A stretch of 61,532 nucleotides of DNA from Myxococcota bacterium (GCA_028823175.1 JAPKBZ010000020.1:1-61532), one strand, 5' to 3'. Shown: positions 34,637-43,967, counted from the stretch's first letter. A program made the numbers and translations. Notes: a model not told the origin generated them from the letters alone.

Positions 34637-35293
34637 ATGCGCAATTCGGAAAATACGGGAACAGCGATTGGGAGAGAGACAGGGACGGCGAAAGATCTCG
34701 CCGGGCACCCTCGCCTCGATGCTCCTGCGAAGCACTCCGGCCAAGAGTTGCCCGACGAAATCAGCGATCGCGCGATTATCGACCGCGTCTGCAAGGGCGA
34801 TCGCGAGGCGTTCGAGCTTCTCTACGAACGCTATTTCACCCGGATCTATCGCTTTATCGCGCGCCGCATGGGCGTCCGCGCAGACGTCGAGGAGACCACT
34901 CAGGAGGTCTTCATCGCCGTCTTTTCGAGCCTCGACTCGTTTCGCGGAGAAGCTCCGTTTTCTGCCTGGATCTATGGCGTGACCCGGAGAGTCATCGCGA
35001 GCCGCTTCAAGCGTAAGCGCCACCCCATGGTGCCGCTTCTCGAAGAGGACTCCGAAAGCAACACCGCTCACGCCAGCACGCGACCGACGCCCCTTGAAGA
35101 GTACGAATGCCAGGAACGCATCGAAGAGCTGACAGCGGCGGCTGAAAAGTTGAGCGATGAACAAAAGGAACTCTTCCGCCTGCACCATATCGATGACCAG
35201 TCCATCAGCGAGATCGCGATCCGCATGCACAAGAGCGAGGATGCGGTCAAGTCGAACCTCTACCGCACGCGCAAGGTTCTGCTCCCGCGCTGA
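34637..35293 (+). CDS. ECF-type sigma-70 family RNA polymerase sigma factor
   Basis: 218 aa from ATG 34637 with GGGGGA 6 nt upstream. Region 2: RVCKGDREAFELLYERYFTRIYRFIARRMG and VEETTQEVFIAVFSSLDSFRG, including the core-binding and -10-recognition helices. Region 4: LSDEQKELFRLHHIDDQSISEIAIRMHKSEDAVKSNLYRTRK, the -35-binding HTH. The N-terminal ~45 residues are a low-complexity extension. No anti-sigma gene is adjacent. Region 3 is absent, as in ECF factors. Confidence 0.92.
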   Translation: MRNSENTGTAIGRETGTAKDLAGHPRLDAPAKHSGQELPDEISDRAIIDRVCKGDREAFELLYERYFTRIYRFIARRMGVRADVEETTQEVFIAVFSSLDSFRGEAPFSAWIYGVTRRVIASRFKRKRHPMVPLLEEDSESNTAHASTRPTPLEEYECQERIEELTAAAEKLSDEQKELFRLHHIDDQSISEIAIRMHKSEDAVKSNLYRTRKVLLPR

Positions 35294-35392
35294 ACCGGCG
35301 CTTTCGCCCGGCTTCGGCCGTATTTCAACGGCGAAACCCAGCATGAGCGCCACCCCTCAGGTTCTGGGAAGTGGCTGCTACCCTGCGCGCCC

Positions 35393-36031
35393 ATGCCTTC
35401 TCCCAAACCGCACCCCGCCGTTCATGCACCTGCGGGCCGAGCCCCGCTCTCCACAGCGCTGATCCCCCTGGCAGGCCCCAAGCCCCACGGCGATGGCCAT
35501 CGCCTGGAGTTCACGACCCGGGGTGAGCGGGTGCCCGCACGCTGGCTCCGCCCCGTCTCTCAAGCCGGCGGCCCCCCGCCCCTGGCCATCGTCATTCACG
35601 ACGAGAGCGAGACGACTCACCAACCCGTTCTGGCGCGGTACCACGCCGAGAAGACGGCCACCCTGGACATGAACTGGCCTCTGACCGGCTCGCGGCGCAG
35701 CCCAAAAATGAGCCTCCGCCTGCTGGAAGCCCTCGCGTCAGCTGGGGAGGGCCCCGTGCACCGACTCCTACTCCAACAATTTCGCGCCCAGGCCCAGGAG
35801 GAGTTCACCTGCCTTCTCGAATCCGCCCAGAACTTGGCCGTTTCGGAAATCAGCAGAGTGGATTTCATCCTGACCCCCGAGCGCGAACGAAACCCGGACG
35901 CGGCCCAGCCCCTCTTTGCCCCCCTCTCCGAGCCCCGACACGGCCAGGGGATTCCTCCGGCAAGTGCGCCGCAGAGGCTCTGCGATTTCCTAGATGACTT
36001 GCTCCCGGGAAACGGGCTATCCGTTCCCTGA
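35393..36031 (+). CDS. truncated alpha/beta-hydrolase-like protein, unknown
   Basis: 212 aa. The middle section follows the opening of alpha/beta-hydrolases: VPARWLRP, a beta-strand LAIVIHDESE where the oxyanion HG would be, then ATLDMNWPLTGSRRSPKMS similar to the D-x-PLHGERA turn. It ends before any GxSxG nucleophile elbow, and the oxyanion Gly is replaced, so it is probably not a hydrolase. No Shine-Dalgarno is clear. Between the sigma factor and a DsbA-like lipoprotein. Low certainty. Confidence 0.5.
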   Translation: MPSPKPHPAVHAPAGRAPLSTALIPLAGPKPHGDGHRLEFTTRGERVPARWLRPVSQAGGPPPLAIVIHDESETTHQPVLARYHAEKTATLDMNWPLTGSRRSPKMSLRLLEALASAGEGPVHRLLLQQFRAQAQEEFTCLLESAQNLAVSEISRVDFILTPERERNPDAAQPLFAPLSEPRHGQGIPPASAPQRLCDFLDDLLPGNGLSVP

Positions 36032-36077
36032 GAGCGCGGCTACCCTCTTATCTCAATCGGTCAGGAAGGACCCCATC

Positions 36078-37136
36078 ATGCAGGCGTCTCCGAAATGTAA
36101 AAACGAGCCCAAGAAAATCGCCCTGGGATTCGCCCTGCTGCTGGGCTTAGTCGCCGCCCTGGGCTGCGCGAACTCGGGAGAAGGGGAGAGCGATCACGCG
36201 TCTGCCGTAGCGCAGCTCGACGGTGAACCCATCACCCTCGAAGCCGTGGATAACCGCATCAAGAGCGAACTCTTCACCCAGAAATTTCCTGCCGGCCAGG
36301 GAGATTCCGCGCTCTATTCCGCCAGGCGAGAGGCGATTATGACCATCGTCGACGAGAAGTTGCTCATCCGGAACGCCGAGGCCGCCAACCTGAGCCCCGA
36401 GGACTGGATGACCGCACAACTCGCGGAACTGCCGCCGGTCACGGATAGCGACGTCGGAGCGTTCTTTGCAGAGAACCAAGAGCGTTTCCCGCCCGAAGCC
36501 ACCCTCGACGCCCTTTCGGGCCCGATCCGGGAGTATCTCGCGCAAAAAAATCAGGAGGGTGTTCGCACCAAGCTGCGTGAGGAGGCCTCGCTCAACATCT
36601 CGCTTCCCCGAGACAGGACACCCGTTGCGGCCGTTGGGCCCGCCCTGGGTCCGGAGACCGCAGCCGTCACCATCATCGAGTTCAGCGATTTCCAATGCCC
36701 CTACTGCGCTCGAGTCGCCCCGACCATCCACGAAATCGCCGCCCGCTATCCCGAAGATGTGCGGATCGTCTTCCGCCACCTCCCCTTGAGCTTCCACGGC
36801 GAGGCCCGGGGCGCAGCCTACGCGTCGATCTGTGCCGGAGAGCAAGACCAGTTCTGGGAGTATCACGACCTGCTTTTCGCCAATCAGCGAGCGCTCCAAG
36901 AGGAGAACCTGATGGGCTATGCCGAGACCCTGGAGCTGGACATGGCGAGCTTCGAGGCCTGCATGGTGGCACCCGAAACCGAAGCCCTCGTGGCCGCCGA
37001 CATAGAGGCCGCCGGCGAGGTGGGCGCGACCGGGACGCCTGCGTTCTTCGTCAACGGCGTCTTTATCAGCGGAGCCCAACCCATCGAGGTCTTCGACGGC
37101 ATGATCCAGGAAGAGCTCGCAGGCGCCGGGGGCTGA
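36078..37136 (+). CDS. lipoprotein with SurA-like N-domain and DsbA/thioredoxin domain
   Basis: 352 aa; AAGGA lies 7 nt before the ATG. The signal peptide ends in a lipobox (LVAALGC, lipid-modified Cys at about residue 33). Residues ~45-175 resemble the SurA/trigger-factor N-terminal helical region (IKSELFTQKF, IVDEKLLIRNAEAANLS, GPIREYLAQKNQ). Residues 190-350 are a DsbA-like thioredoxin fold with CPYC in FSDFQCPYCARVAP, the cis-Pro in GTGTPAFFVNG, and an inserted helical domain. It should act as a periplasmic disulfide oxidoreductase with chaperone-type substrate contact. Similar fusions occur in deltaproteobacterial-type genomes. Confidence 0.85.
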   Translation: MQASPKCKNEPKKIALGFALLLGLVAALGCANSGEGESDHASAVAQLDGEPITLEAVDNRIKSELFTQKFPAGQGDSALYSARREAIMTIVDEKLLIRNAEAANLSPEDWMTAQLAELPPVTDSDVGAFFAENQERFPPEATLDALSGPIREYLAQKNQEGVRTKLREEASLNISLPRDRTPVAAVGPALGPETAAVTIIEFSDFQCPYCARVAPTIHEIAARYPEDVRIVFRHLPLSFHGEARGAAYASICAGEQDQFWEYHDLLFANQRALQEENLMGYAETLELDMASFEACMVAPETEALVAADIEAAGEVGATGTPAFFVNGVFISGAQPIEVFDGMIQEELAGAGG

Positions 37137-37144
37137 TCCGGCGC

Positions 37145-38488
37145 TCAGGCACCGATTTTTTCAACCCGAGCAAGGATCCGATCCCGCTCCTCAATCATTT
37201 TCGCCTCGCTCTCAGCTTCTAGGTTCAGCCTGAGAACCGGCTCGGTATTCGAGGGGCGCAGGTTGAACCACCAATCGGGAAAGCCGACGAGAAGGCCGTC
37301 GAGCTTGGACACCGTCGGTGCACCCGCATACTCCTCTTCTATGGCATCCAAGACCGCCGCCGTATCCCTGACCCGGCGGTTGATTTCCCCGCTGGCGTGG
37401 TAGCGCCGCAGAGGGGCGATGATCTCGGAGAGCGGGCGTCCCTCCGCGGCGAGGACATCGAGCAACGCGACGAATGTGGCAATGGCATCGTCGGCGATCA
37501 GGTCGTTGGCGAATCGAAAATACGTATGTCCCGAGAGTTCGCCGGCAAAAATCGCCCCGGACTCCCGCATATGCGCTTTCACGAACGAATGACCGACCCT
37601 GCACATCTCAGCCCGACCGCCGGCTCGCTCGACTTCCTCGGCGACCGCACGGCTCGAGCGAAGATCGTATAGGATCAAGCCGCCGGGGTTGCGAGCGAGT
37701 TGATAGCGAGCGAGAAGCCCGGTCATCAGGTCCGACGCAACCGGGCGCCCCTGCTCATCGACAAAGACCGCCCGGTCCGCATCCCCGTCGAAGGCGACCC
37801 CGAAGTCGGCGCCCACCCGGCGAACCGCCTCGGAGACGTCCGAGAGATTCTCGACCTTTAGAGGATCCGCTTCATGGTTGGGAAAGGTCCCGTCCGGTTC
37901 AAAATAGAGACGCTCAACCTCAATATTCAAGGCTTCGAGCACCGGCTCAAGACCCACGCTCGCCATGCCGTTGCCGCAGTCGATGGCGACCCGAACCGCC
38001 GGGCGACCGGTGCCCACGGAGAGCGCCTGCTCGGCATAGCCCGCGCGGACGTCCCGCTCCACCACATTGCCCCGGGGCGATACGGGGGGCGACCCGGCAC
38101 ACACCTCGACCAACGCTTCGATCTCCTTGAGCCCACTCGCCTCACCGATAGGGATCGCCTTCTCACGGCAGATCTTAAAACCGTTGTACTCACCCGGGTT
38201 GTGGGAGGCGGTCACCATGACCCCGCCCCCGGCGCCGGTTTCGGCCACGGCGAAATACATCATGGGGGTGGCAGCGAGACCCAGGTCGATCACCGAAACG
38301 CCCTCGTCCGTGATCCCACGCACCAGCGCCTGGCACAATTCGGGTGAGTGCGAGCGGGCATCTCGGCCCACCACCAAGCTCGCCGCCCCCACGAAACGGG
38401 CCGTGGCCCGCCCGATTCCATAGGCCATTTCGGAGTTCAACTCGCTGGGGACAACGCCCCGGATATCGTAGGCCTTAAAGATTGCCAA
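37145..38488 (-). CDS. phosphomannomutase / phosphoglucomutase
   Basis: 447 aa from TTG 38488 with GGGAGGAG just upstream; the frame extends to 38551. Alpha-D-phosphohexomutase superfamily: FKAYDIRG start, phosphoserine loop TASHNP (about residue 97), metal loop DGDADR, sugar loop GELSGHTYF and phosphate loop RPSNTEP. The bacterial AlgC/ManB type interconverts mannose- or glucose-1- and 6-phosphates for nucleotide sugars. The end is 8 bp from the convergent lipoprotein gene, leaving no room for a separate terminator. Confidence 0.92.
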   Translation of the reverse strand: MAIFKAYDIRGVVPSELNSEMAYGIGRATARFVGAASLVVGRDARSHSPELCQALVRGITDEGVSVIDLGLAATPMMYFAVAETGAGGGVMVTASHNPGEYNGFKICREKAIPIGEASGLKEIEALVEVCAGSPPVSPRGNVVERDVRAGYAEQALSVGTGRPAVRVAIDCGNGMASVGLEPVLEALNIEVERLYFEPDGTFPNHEADPLKVENLSDVSEAVRRVGADFGVAFDGDADRAVFVDEQGRPVASDLMTGLLARYQLARNPGGLILYDLRSSRAVAEEVERAGGRAEMCRVGHSFVKAHMRESGAIFAGELSGHTYFRFANDLIADDAIATFVALLDVLAAEGRPLSEIIAPLRRYHASGEINRRVRDTAAVLDAIEEEYAGAPTVSKLDGLLVGFPDWWFNLRPSNTEPVLRLNLEAESEAKMIEERDRILARVEKIGA

Positions 38489-38635
38489 CGCGGACTCCTC
38501 CCTGGGCTCCTCCCTCGGAGCAGCCGGGTTCAAAAATGCGAACCGAACCATCCTACGGCTTGACCCGGCGCCAAGCTAGGGGCACTTTCCCGCATGAAGC
38601 GGCCGGAGCGTGAGGGCCGTCATGGAGCAATCAGG

Positions 38636-38851
38636 ATGTTTGGATTCGGCGCCACGGAACTCGGGATCATTCTCGTCATCGTCGTCATTCTTTTCGGCGC
38701 GCGGAGGCTACCCGAAATCGGCTCGGGGGTAGGCAAAGCCATCAAGAACTTCAAGGCAGGCGTGTCCGGAGACGATCAAATCGACGTCACGCCTAGCTCG
38801 GACGAAACTGCCGACAAGACCAACGACAAGCGCAACGACAAGCGCAGCTAG
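38636..38851 (+). CDS. tatA: twin-arginine translocase subunit TatA
   Basis: 71 aa from ATG 38636 (GGAG, 8 nt upstream). [26 protein letters not shown] is the canonical TatA membrane helix and hinge, followed by the amphipathic helix ([15 protein letters not shown]) and a charged C-terminus (repeated KxNDKR). It builds the protein-conducting part of the Tat pathway. tatB/tatC are not in the window. Confidence 0.93.
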   Translation: MFGFGATELGIILVIVVILFGARRLPEIGSGVGKAIKNFKAGVSGDDQIDVTPSSDETADKTNDKRNDKRS

Positions 38852-38872
38852 AACGGAGCACTCCCCCGAAGA

Positions 38873-39802
38873 TCACTCCGTGTCGAGCGCTTCGACGGGG
38901 GAGCCCAGGGTCAGCGCGAAGCGAGCCGCCTCGGCGGAGGGCCGCGAGAAGATCGCCTGAATGGCGATCGCGTCGCCCGCATCGAGTTCCAAAATTCCGA
39001 GCGCATGGGAAGCCCGCTCCTGGGCGGCTTCAAGCGCCTTCGGCGGTAGTTCTCGAACTTCGCTCTCGCGAATACGCAGGCCCATGAGCACAGGGGGAGA
39101 TTTCAGGGGACGGCCTTCGGCGTCCTCGAGAGAAACCCGAATGCGGGCGCCCAGGGTCTGGGACTGGGCCGAGGGGTTGCGAAGTTCGCCGGTCACGGCG
39201 AGCAGGGTCCGTCCGGACATCGTGTCCACCCATTCGGCGTGAAGTGCTTCCGCCCGAAACGCACCGAGAGAGAAGGCTTGCTCGGCCGCTCCCACGGAAT
39301 CCGAGATTTCCCGCACGAAGCTGAAGAAGATCAGAGCGATCATTCCGATGGTGGCCGCCCAACCCATGGCCCGTCCCAGTGTGCCCAACCAGGCGCGAGC
39401 GCGAACCGATTCTGAAGCGGGTGCTGAGCGGGCCCGATGGGCGCCCGCCGGCACAGACTCGAGGGCAATGGCGCCAATCGCCACCTTCGCATCGGCACCC
39501 GTGGCCTTCCCGGCGATCGCCCGCCTCTCGGAACCCGAAGGTCCATCGGCCGGGGCGGGGGCCGGGGCCGGGGCTTCATCCGCAACCCCCAGAAAATCGG
39601 CTTCGAGATCCGAGAAGTCATCCTCGCTGGCCGAAGCCACCTCGACCCGCTCTTCCTTGGGGGCGGGGGGCGCCGACTCTGCAGGCAATTCGACCAGAAA
39701 AACGTGCTGGCATGCCGAGCAACGCACGCGAACCCCCTCGTTGGGCACGCGAGAATCGTCGAGTTGAAAGCGCTTCTCGCAGTTCTGGCAAGTGACGATC
39801 AA
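38873..39802 (-). CDS. zinc-ribbon (MJ0042) membrane protein, DUF3426-like
   Basis: 309 aa. An N-terminal MJ0042-type zinc ribbon (CQNCEKRF ... RCSACQHVF, residues 5-36) is followed by an acidic, Ala/Pro-rich linker with PAPAPA repeats, one transmembrane helix (about residues 145-165), and a C-terminal immunoglobulin-like region (LLAVTGELRNPS, RIRVSLEDAEG) typical of DUF3426/FxLYD-type proteins. Cytoplasmic ribbon and periplasmic domain is the likely topology. Function unknown. Converges on tatA. Confidence 0.8.
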   Translation of the reverse strand: MIVTCQNCEKRFQLDDSRVPNEGVRVRCSACQHVFLVELPAESAPPAPKEERVEVASASEDDFSDLEADFLGVADEAPAPAPAPADGPSGSERRAIAGKATGADAKVAIGAIALESVPAGAHRARSAPASESVRARAWLGTLGRAMGWAATIGMIALIFFSFVREISDSVGAAEQAFSLGAFRAEALHAEWVDTMSGRTLLAVTGELRNPSAQSQTLGARIRVSLEDAEGRPLKSPPVLMGLRIRESEVRELPPKALEAAQERASHALGILELDAGDAIAIQAIFSRPSAEAARFALTLGSPVEALDTE

Positions 39803-39936
39803 AGAGCCATCCCCAGCACCTCGCGGCAGGCGAGCACCACCATGCTAGCCCGGCTCAGTCACTCACCGCGAATTTGGGAGGGAAGATTGAGCGGGCCAGC
39901 CTGCGCCGAAGCCTTCGAGGGAGTACCCTGCGGGCC

Positions 39937-40428
39937 ATGGATCGCAATCGACAAGTCCCCCAAATCCCACCCCCGGATACCGTCGAGGAGGCCCTGGGCC
40001 GAAGCCTGGAGCACGCGCGAAGTTCGGCCTCGGAAGCCCTGATGGCTGCCCGACTCTTGCTGGACGCGCTCTCAATCCTACTCGCCAATGAGCCCGTCAC
40101 CCGGCACGCCGAGCACAACTCCCCCATCGGCTATCTCGCCAGCTCCATCGAACGCTGGGCGGGCTCGCTGCGGCCCCCAGAACCCAACCCGAATTCTCCA
40201 GACTTTCCCGCAGTTCTCCGCGCCGTCGAGGACGAAATCGAACGCTGGGCGGGCCGAGCCCAAGATGACCCCGATGCCCGTACCGTGCTCCACGCCTTCC
40301 TGGGGATGCGAGAAATTTTATGGGAGTTGGACGCGGCCCCCGAGCGCCGAAACGTCCGGAAGCCCGCCCGAAGCAGTCGCGCATCCAGCGTCCCCCGGAG
40401 CGCCGCCGCAGGCGGCTTCAACCCGTGA
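39937..40428 (+). CDS. hypothetical helical protein upstream of phaR
   Basis: 163 aa from ATG 39937. Mostly alpha-helical, Ala-rich (ARSSASEALMAARLLLDALSILL) with a repeated IERWAG motif (ASSIERWAG, EDEIERWAG) and no enzyme motif. The C-terminus is basic and Ser-rich. No family recognised. It lies 171 bp upstream of the PHA regulator and on the same strand; a granule-associated role is only a guess. Confidence 0.55.
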   Translation: MDRNRQVPQIPPPDTVEEALGRSLEHARSSASEALMAARLLLDALSILLANEPVTRHAEHNSPIGYLASSIERWAGSLRPPEPNPNSPDFPAVLRAVEDEIERWAGRAQDDPDARTVLHAFLGMREILWELDAAPERRNVRKPARSSRASSVPRSAAAGGFNP

Positions 40429-40599
40429 GATCGGCGAAGACCCGGGGCGCAGCCCTCGAGCGAAATCGCCCTCGAACTCGCGCGCCGAACCCGTAGCAGC
40501 GTCTGGCGCGACGCTCTCGGAGTCTCCCGTGTGCTAGGGTGCCGCTCGCCCCGCAGACGCCTCCCGGGCGATTCCCCCTCAACGAAGAGCGAGCCGACG

Positions 40600-41253
40600 A
40601 TGGCGATCCTGATCAAGCGCTATGCGAACCGGAAGCTCTACAACACCCAGAGCAGCCGCTACATCACGCTGAAGGGAATCGCCGAACTTCTCGATGCCGG
40701 TGAGGAAGTCCGGGTGATCGACAAGCAGACCGGCGAAGATATTACATCGGTCGCTCTCTCCCAGATCCTGGTCGACAGCAAGCGATCGAATACCCAGCCC
40801 CCGGACACTCTACTGACCCAGATTCTGGGACGCGGCGGCGATGCCCTCTACGACGCCCTCCGCAAGGGCGTCGACGATGCCAGCGAGGGAATCGGGGATC
40901 TCCAGGACCGCATGCGACGCATGGTCGGCACGAGCGATCAGCCCCAAGCCTCACCAATGGAAGGCGACGAGGGCGACGCACGCGATGCTGACGAGGGCAC
41001 GGGCGACCCGAGCTCGACGCAAAAAAAAGGCTTCTTCTCGCCCCCGGAATTGGACCGTCTCGTCCAGAACGCGGTCGAGCGCGTCTTCCGACTCCTCGAC
41101 CTTCCTCGCCGATCCGATGTCGAATCCCTCAACCAGAACCTCGAACGGGTCGCCGGCGCTGTCGAAGCCCTCGAGGAGGCTTTCGCCGAACGAGCGGGCG
41201 GGACAGGCGACGAAACAACCGACGAGACCGAGGACTTCGAAGAATCCCCCTAG
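40600..41253 (+). CDS. phaR: polyhydroxyalkanoate synthesis regulator PhaR
   Basis: 217 aa. The N-terminal ~60 residues (IKRYANRKLYNTQSSRYITL, GEEVRVIDKQTGEDIT) are the PHB/PHA-accumulation DNA-binding domain. The rest is a long acidic linker and a C-terminal coiled-coil (VESLNQNLERVAGAVEALEEAF). PhaR binds both PHA granules and DNA and represses phasin and PHA genes. PHA synthase genes are not in this window. Confidence 0.88.
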   Translation: MAILIKRYANRKLYNTQSSRYITLKGIAELLDAGEEVRVIDKQTGEDITSVALSQILVDSKRSNTQPPDTLLTQILGRGGDALYDALRKGVDDASEGIGDLQDRMRRMVGTSDQPQASPMEGDEGDARDADEGTGDPSSTQKKGFFSPPELDRLVQNAVERVFRLLDLPRRSDVESLNQNLERVAGAVEALEEAFAERAGGTGDETTDETEDFEESP

Positions 41254-41361
41254 TGGCCCGAGGGCCCGGCCTCCCTCGAGCTCGAGTTTTCGCTCCAACC
41301 CGGGGGCATCGTTTGATCGAGGCGTCCGCTTAGGCGCGCGCGGGTCAACAGAGGAAAATAC

Positions 41362-42159
41362 ATGTCTGCTGTACTGATCGAAAGAGACGCTCATACCCTG
41401 ATCGTCACCCTCAACCGCCCGGAGAAAAAGAACGCGGTCAACTGCGAAGTCATGTGCCGCCTCTATGACGCTTGGCGCGAACTCGACCGGGACGACGACC
41501 TTCGGGTAGGGATCCTGACGGGCAACGGCGACACCTTCTGCGCGGGCATGGACCTCTCGGAAATCCCCAAACTTCGAGCCGGGAAACCCGAGAATGCGTT
41601 CATGGAGCGAGTCATGAATGAACCGGCCGTGATCTACGGCTGCTGGTTGAAGACTGAGCGCCCCTCCAAACCCGTGATCCTCGCCGCCGAGGGATTCGCG
41701 CGAGCCGGCGGCACCGAGATTCTCCAGGGAACCGATATCCGAGTGGCCGGCAAGAGCGCGCTCTTCGGAGTGACCGAAGTTCAGCGCGGGCTCTTTCCCA
41801 TGGCGGGTTCGGCGGTCCGACTGCGGCGCCAGATCGGTTATGCGGTAGCCGCGGAGATGCTTCTCGCCGGAGAGGATCTTCCCGCCACCCGGGCTTTCGA
41901 ACTCGGATTGATCAACCACGTGGTCGAAGACGGACAGGCCCTCGTCAAGGCGCGTGAGATCGCGGAGCGCATCGCCGCCAACGGCCCCCTCGCCGTACGC
42001 GGTATCCTGGCCACCCTACGGGAGACCGAGACTCTGAGCGAAGAGGACGCTTTTCCGATCGAGCAGCAACACGGACTCAAGGTAATGGCCTCCAAGGACG
42101 CCGTTGAGGGCCCGCGCGCCTTCCTCGAAAAGCGACCGCCCAATTTTACGGGCAAATGA
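41362..42159 (+). CDS. enoyl-CoA hydratase/isomerase (crotonase family)
   Basis: 265 aa; GAGGAAA precedes the ATG. Crotonase fold: VTLNRPEKKNAVN, oxyanion-hole segment TFCAGMDLSEIP and FARAGGTEILQGTDIRVA. The position of the usual first catalytic Glu is occupied by Thr/Glu in GGTEIL, and the second by VTEVQRGLFPMAGS. Reaction not assignable with certainty; hydratase or isomerase of acyl-CoA. It converges on the riboflavin synthase gene. Confidence 0.88.
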   Translation: MSAVLIERDAHTLIVTLNRPEKKNAVNCEVMCRLYDAWRELDRDDDLRVGILTGNGDTFCAGMDLSEIPKLRAGKPENAFMERVMNEPAVIYGCWLKTERPSKPVILAAEGFARAGGTEILQGTDIRVAGKSALFGVTEVQRGLFPMAGSAVRLRRQIGYAVAAEMLLAGEDLPATRAFELGLINHVVEDGQALVKAREIAERIAANGPLAVRGILATLRETETLSEEDAFPIEQQHGLKVMASKDAVEGPRAFLEKRPPNFTGK

Positions 42160-42186
42160 CGCGACACTGGGTCCGGGGGCCGGCGA

Positions 42187-42801
42187 CTAGCCTGAACGTT
42201 CGTCCATAACACGTTCCACCGTGTTCACGATGGCTACTGTGCGCGAGTCCAACTCGACGTTGACTCGATCCCCTGGCCTCATCGCCCCGAGACGAGTCAG
42301 GCGCAGGGTCTCAGGGATCAGGTGCACAGCAAAAGATCCGTCTCGATTCGCGTCACAAACCGTCAGGCTCGAACCGTTGACCGCGATAAAACCCTTGTCG
42401 AGCACGTATTTCATCCAACTCTCGGAAACGCCGATGCGAAGCACGTAGATGTTCTCTTGATCCTGAACTTCCAGAACCTCGCCCACCCCGATCACGTGGC
42501 CCGAAACATCGTGCCCGCCGATTTCGTCTCCCACCCTCGCACTGCGTTCGACAGCGACCTGGTCGCCCAACTCGAGGCCTCCTAGGGTCGTACGGTCCAG
42601 GGTCTCTCGAATCGCATCGAATGCAACCCGGTTGCCCTCGACCGAAACCACGGTTTGGCAGACCCCTTCGATGGAAACGCTCGCTCCGATCTCAAGTCCT
42701 GCGACTCGCTCGGGATCCAGGGTGATTTCGTAGCTCAGCAGGTTCGCCTCACGGCGAACCCCAGCGACCTCATAGGTCCCCTGCATGATCCCTGTAAACA
42801 T
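42187..42801 (-). CDS. ribE: riboflavin synthase, alpha subunit
   Basis: 204 aa from ATG 42801, where MFTGIMQG, the invariant N-terminus of the family, begins; GGAGAG is just upstream. Two tandem lumazine-binding domains: first domain EIGASVSIEGVCQTVV, SARVGDEIGGHDVSGHV; second domain GFIAVNGSSLTVCD, LRLTRLGAMRPGDRVNVELD. Dismutates two lumazines into riboflavin. Other rib genes are not nearby. Divergent from the PLP enzyme gene. Confidence 0.94.
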   Translation of the reverse strand: MFTGIMQGTYEVAGVRREANLLSYEITLDPERVAGLEIGASVSIEGVCQTVVSVEGNRVAFDAIRETLDRTTLGGLELGDQVAVERSARVGDEIGGHDVSGHVIGVGEVLEVQDQENIYVLRIGVSESWMKYVLDKGFIAVNGSSLTVCDANRDGSFAVHLIPETLRLTRLGAMRPGDRVNVELDSRTVAIVNTVERVMDERSG

Positions 42802-42926
42802 ATTCTCTCCGGAGAACTCGGTTAGTGGCTGGCCGACGCCACCGATGCGCCTCCACGCCGGCCTTTGGAATGTCGCCGTGCGCCGCGGTTTGCGCAAGCG
42901 CTCTCGCATTCCGCTAGCCTGCCCGA

Positions 42927-43967
42927 GTGTCCTCGACCCGCGAAGACTCTATTGACGCGCTTCTAGAGCCGTTTCCTCGGGAAACGATTGGCCACCTCCC
43001 GACGCCACTGCACCCCCTGCCCCGGCTGAGCGAGGCCCTGGGAGGGCCGCCCCTCTGGATCAAACGCGACGACTGCACCGGGCTCGCCACCGGTGGAAAC
43101 AAGACGCGCAAGCTCGAGTACCTCATGGGCGCCGCCCGAGCCGAGGGAGCGGACGGCGTCGTGAGCTTTGGCGCCCTCCAGTCAAACCATGCGCGCCAGA
43201 CCGCCGCCGCCGCCGCCGCGCTGGGTTTCCCGTGTGATCTAATCCTCGTCACCAACGTGAACTACCGCGAACCCGCCTGGGAGGTCTCAGGAAACCGGCT
43301 TCTCGACGAATTACTGGGAGCCAAGCTGCATATCGTCCCCGACGAGGCCGCTGCGGCCGGATGCCTGCAAACCCTGCTTGGAGGCGCCAACGACGCGGGA
43401 AAGCAGCTCTACGTGATCCCTACAGGTGGATCCAACGCTATCGGAGCCTTGGGCTACGTAAACTGCGCAGGAGAGCTACTCGCCCAGTGCGAGGCGCTTG
43501 AGCTTCGCCCCGGCACCCTGGTCAGCGCCACATCGAGCCTTGGGACTCAGAGCGGCCTGCTCGTGGGGCTGCACGCCGCGCGGAGCCCCATTCAGGTACG
43601 GGGGATCAACACGTATTCCGCTCACCCCGCGAACCAGGCCGAAGCCCTAAGGCGGCTATGCGACGAAACCGCCGAGCTCATCGGCACCGAGCCCCCGCCG
43701 AGCGATTCTCTTCGCATCGAAAACGATTTCCTCGGTGGAGGATACGGAGTCCCCAGCGAGGCGATGCAGCGAGCTGTGGAAGAAGTTGCCCGCCTCGAGG
43801 GAGTCCTTCTCGATCCCGTCTACACCGGCAAGGCCATGGCCTGGCTCCTGGCTGCCGTTCGCGAGGATCGGCTCAGCCCCGAGGAGCCCGTCGTCTTTCT
43901 CCACACGGGCGGCAGCCCCGGGCTCTTCGCCTACCAGCAATGCCTCTCAGGCCACCCAGCGCCCTGA
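42927..43967 (+). CDS. D-cysteine desulfhydrase / ACC deaminase-like PLP enzyme
   Basis: 346 aa from a GTG. Fold-type II PLP enzyme: HLPTPLHPLPRLSEALGG start, IKRDDCTGLATGGNKTRKLEYLM with the Schiff-base Lys in GGNKTRK (about residue 59), FGALQSNHARQTAAAAA (substrate carboxylate binding), IPTGGSNAIGALGYV (phosphate-binding loop) and a C-terminal FLHTGGSPGLFAY. The family covers D-cysteine desulfhydrase, 1-aminocyclopropane-1-carboxylate deaminase and L-cysteate sulfo-lyase; sequence alone does not separate them. Confidence 0.88.
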   Translation: MSSTREDSIDALLEPFPRETIGHLPTPLHPLPRLSEALGGPPLWIKRDDCTGLATGGNKTRKLEYLMGAARAEGADGVVSFGALQSNHARQTAAAAAALGFPCDLILVTNVNYREPAWEVSGNRLLDELLGAKLHIVPDEAAAAGCLQTLLGGANDAGKQLYVIPTGGSNAIGALGYVNCAGELLAQCEALELRPGTLVSATSSLGTQSGLLVGLHAARSPIQVRGINTYSAHPANQAEALRRLCDETAELIGTEPPPSDSLRIENDFLGGGYGVPSEAMQRAVEEVARLEGVLLDPVYTGKAMAWLLAAVREDRLSPEEPVVFLHTGGSPGLFAYQQCLSGHPAP

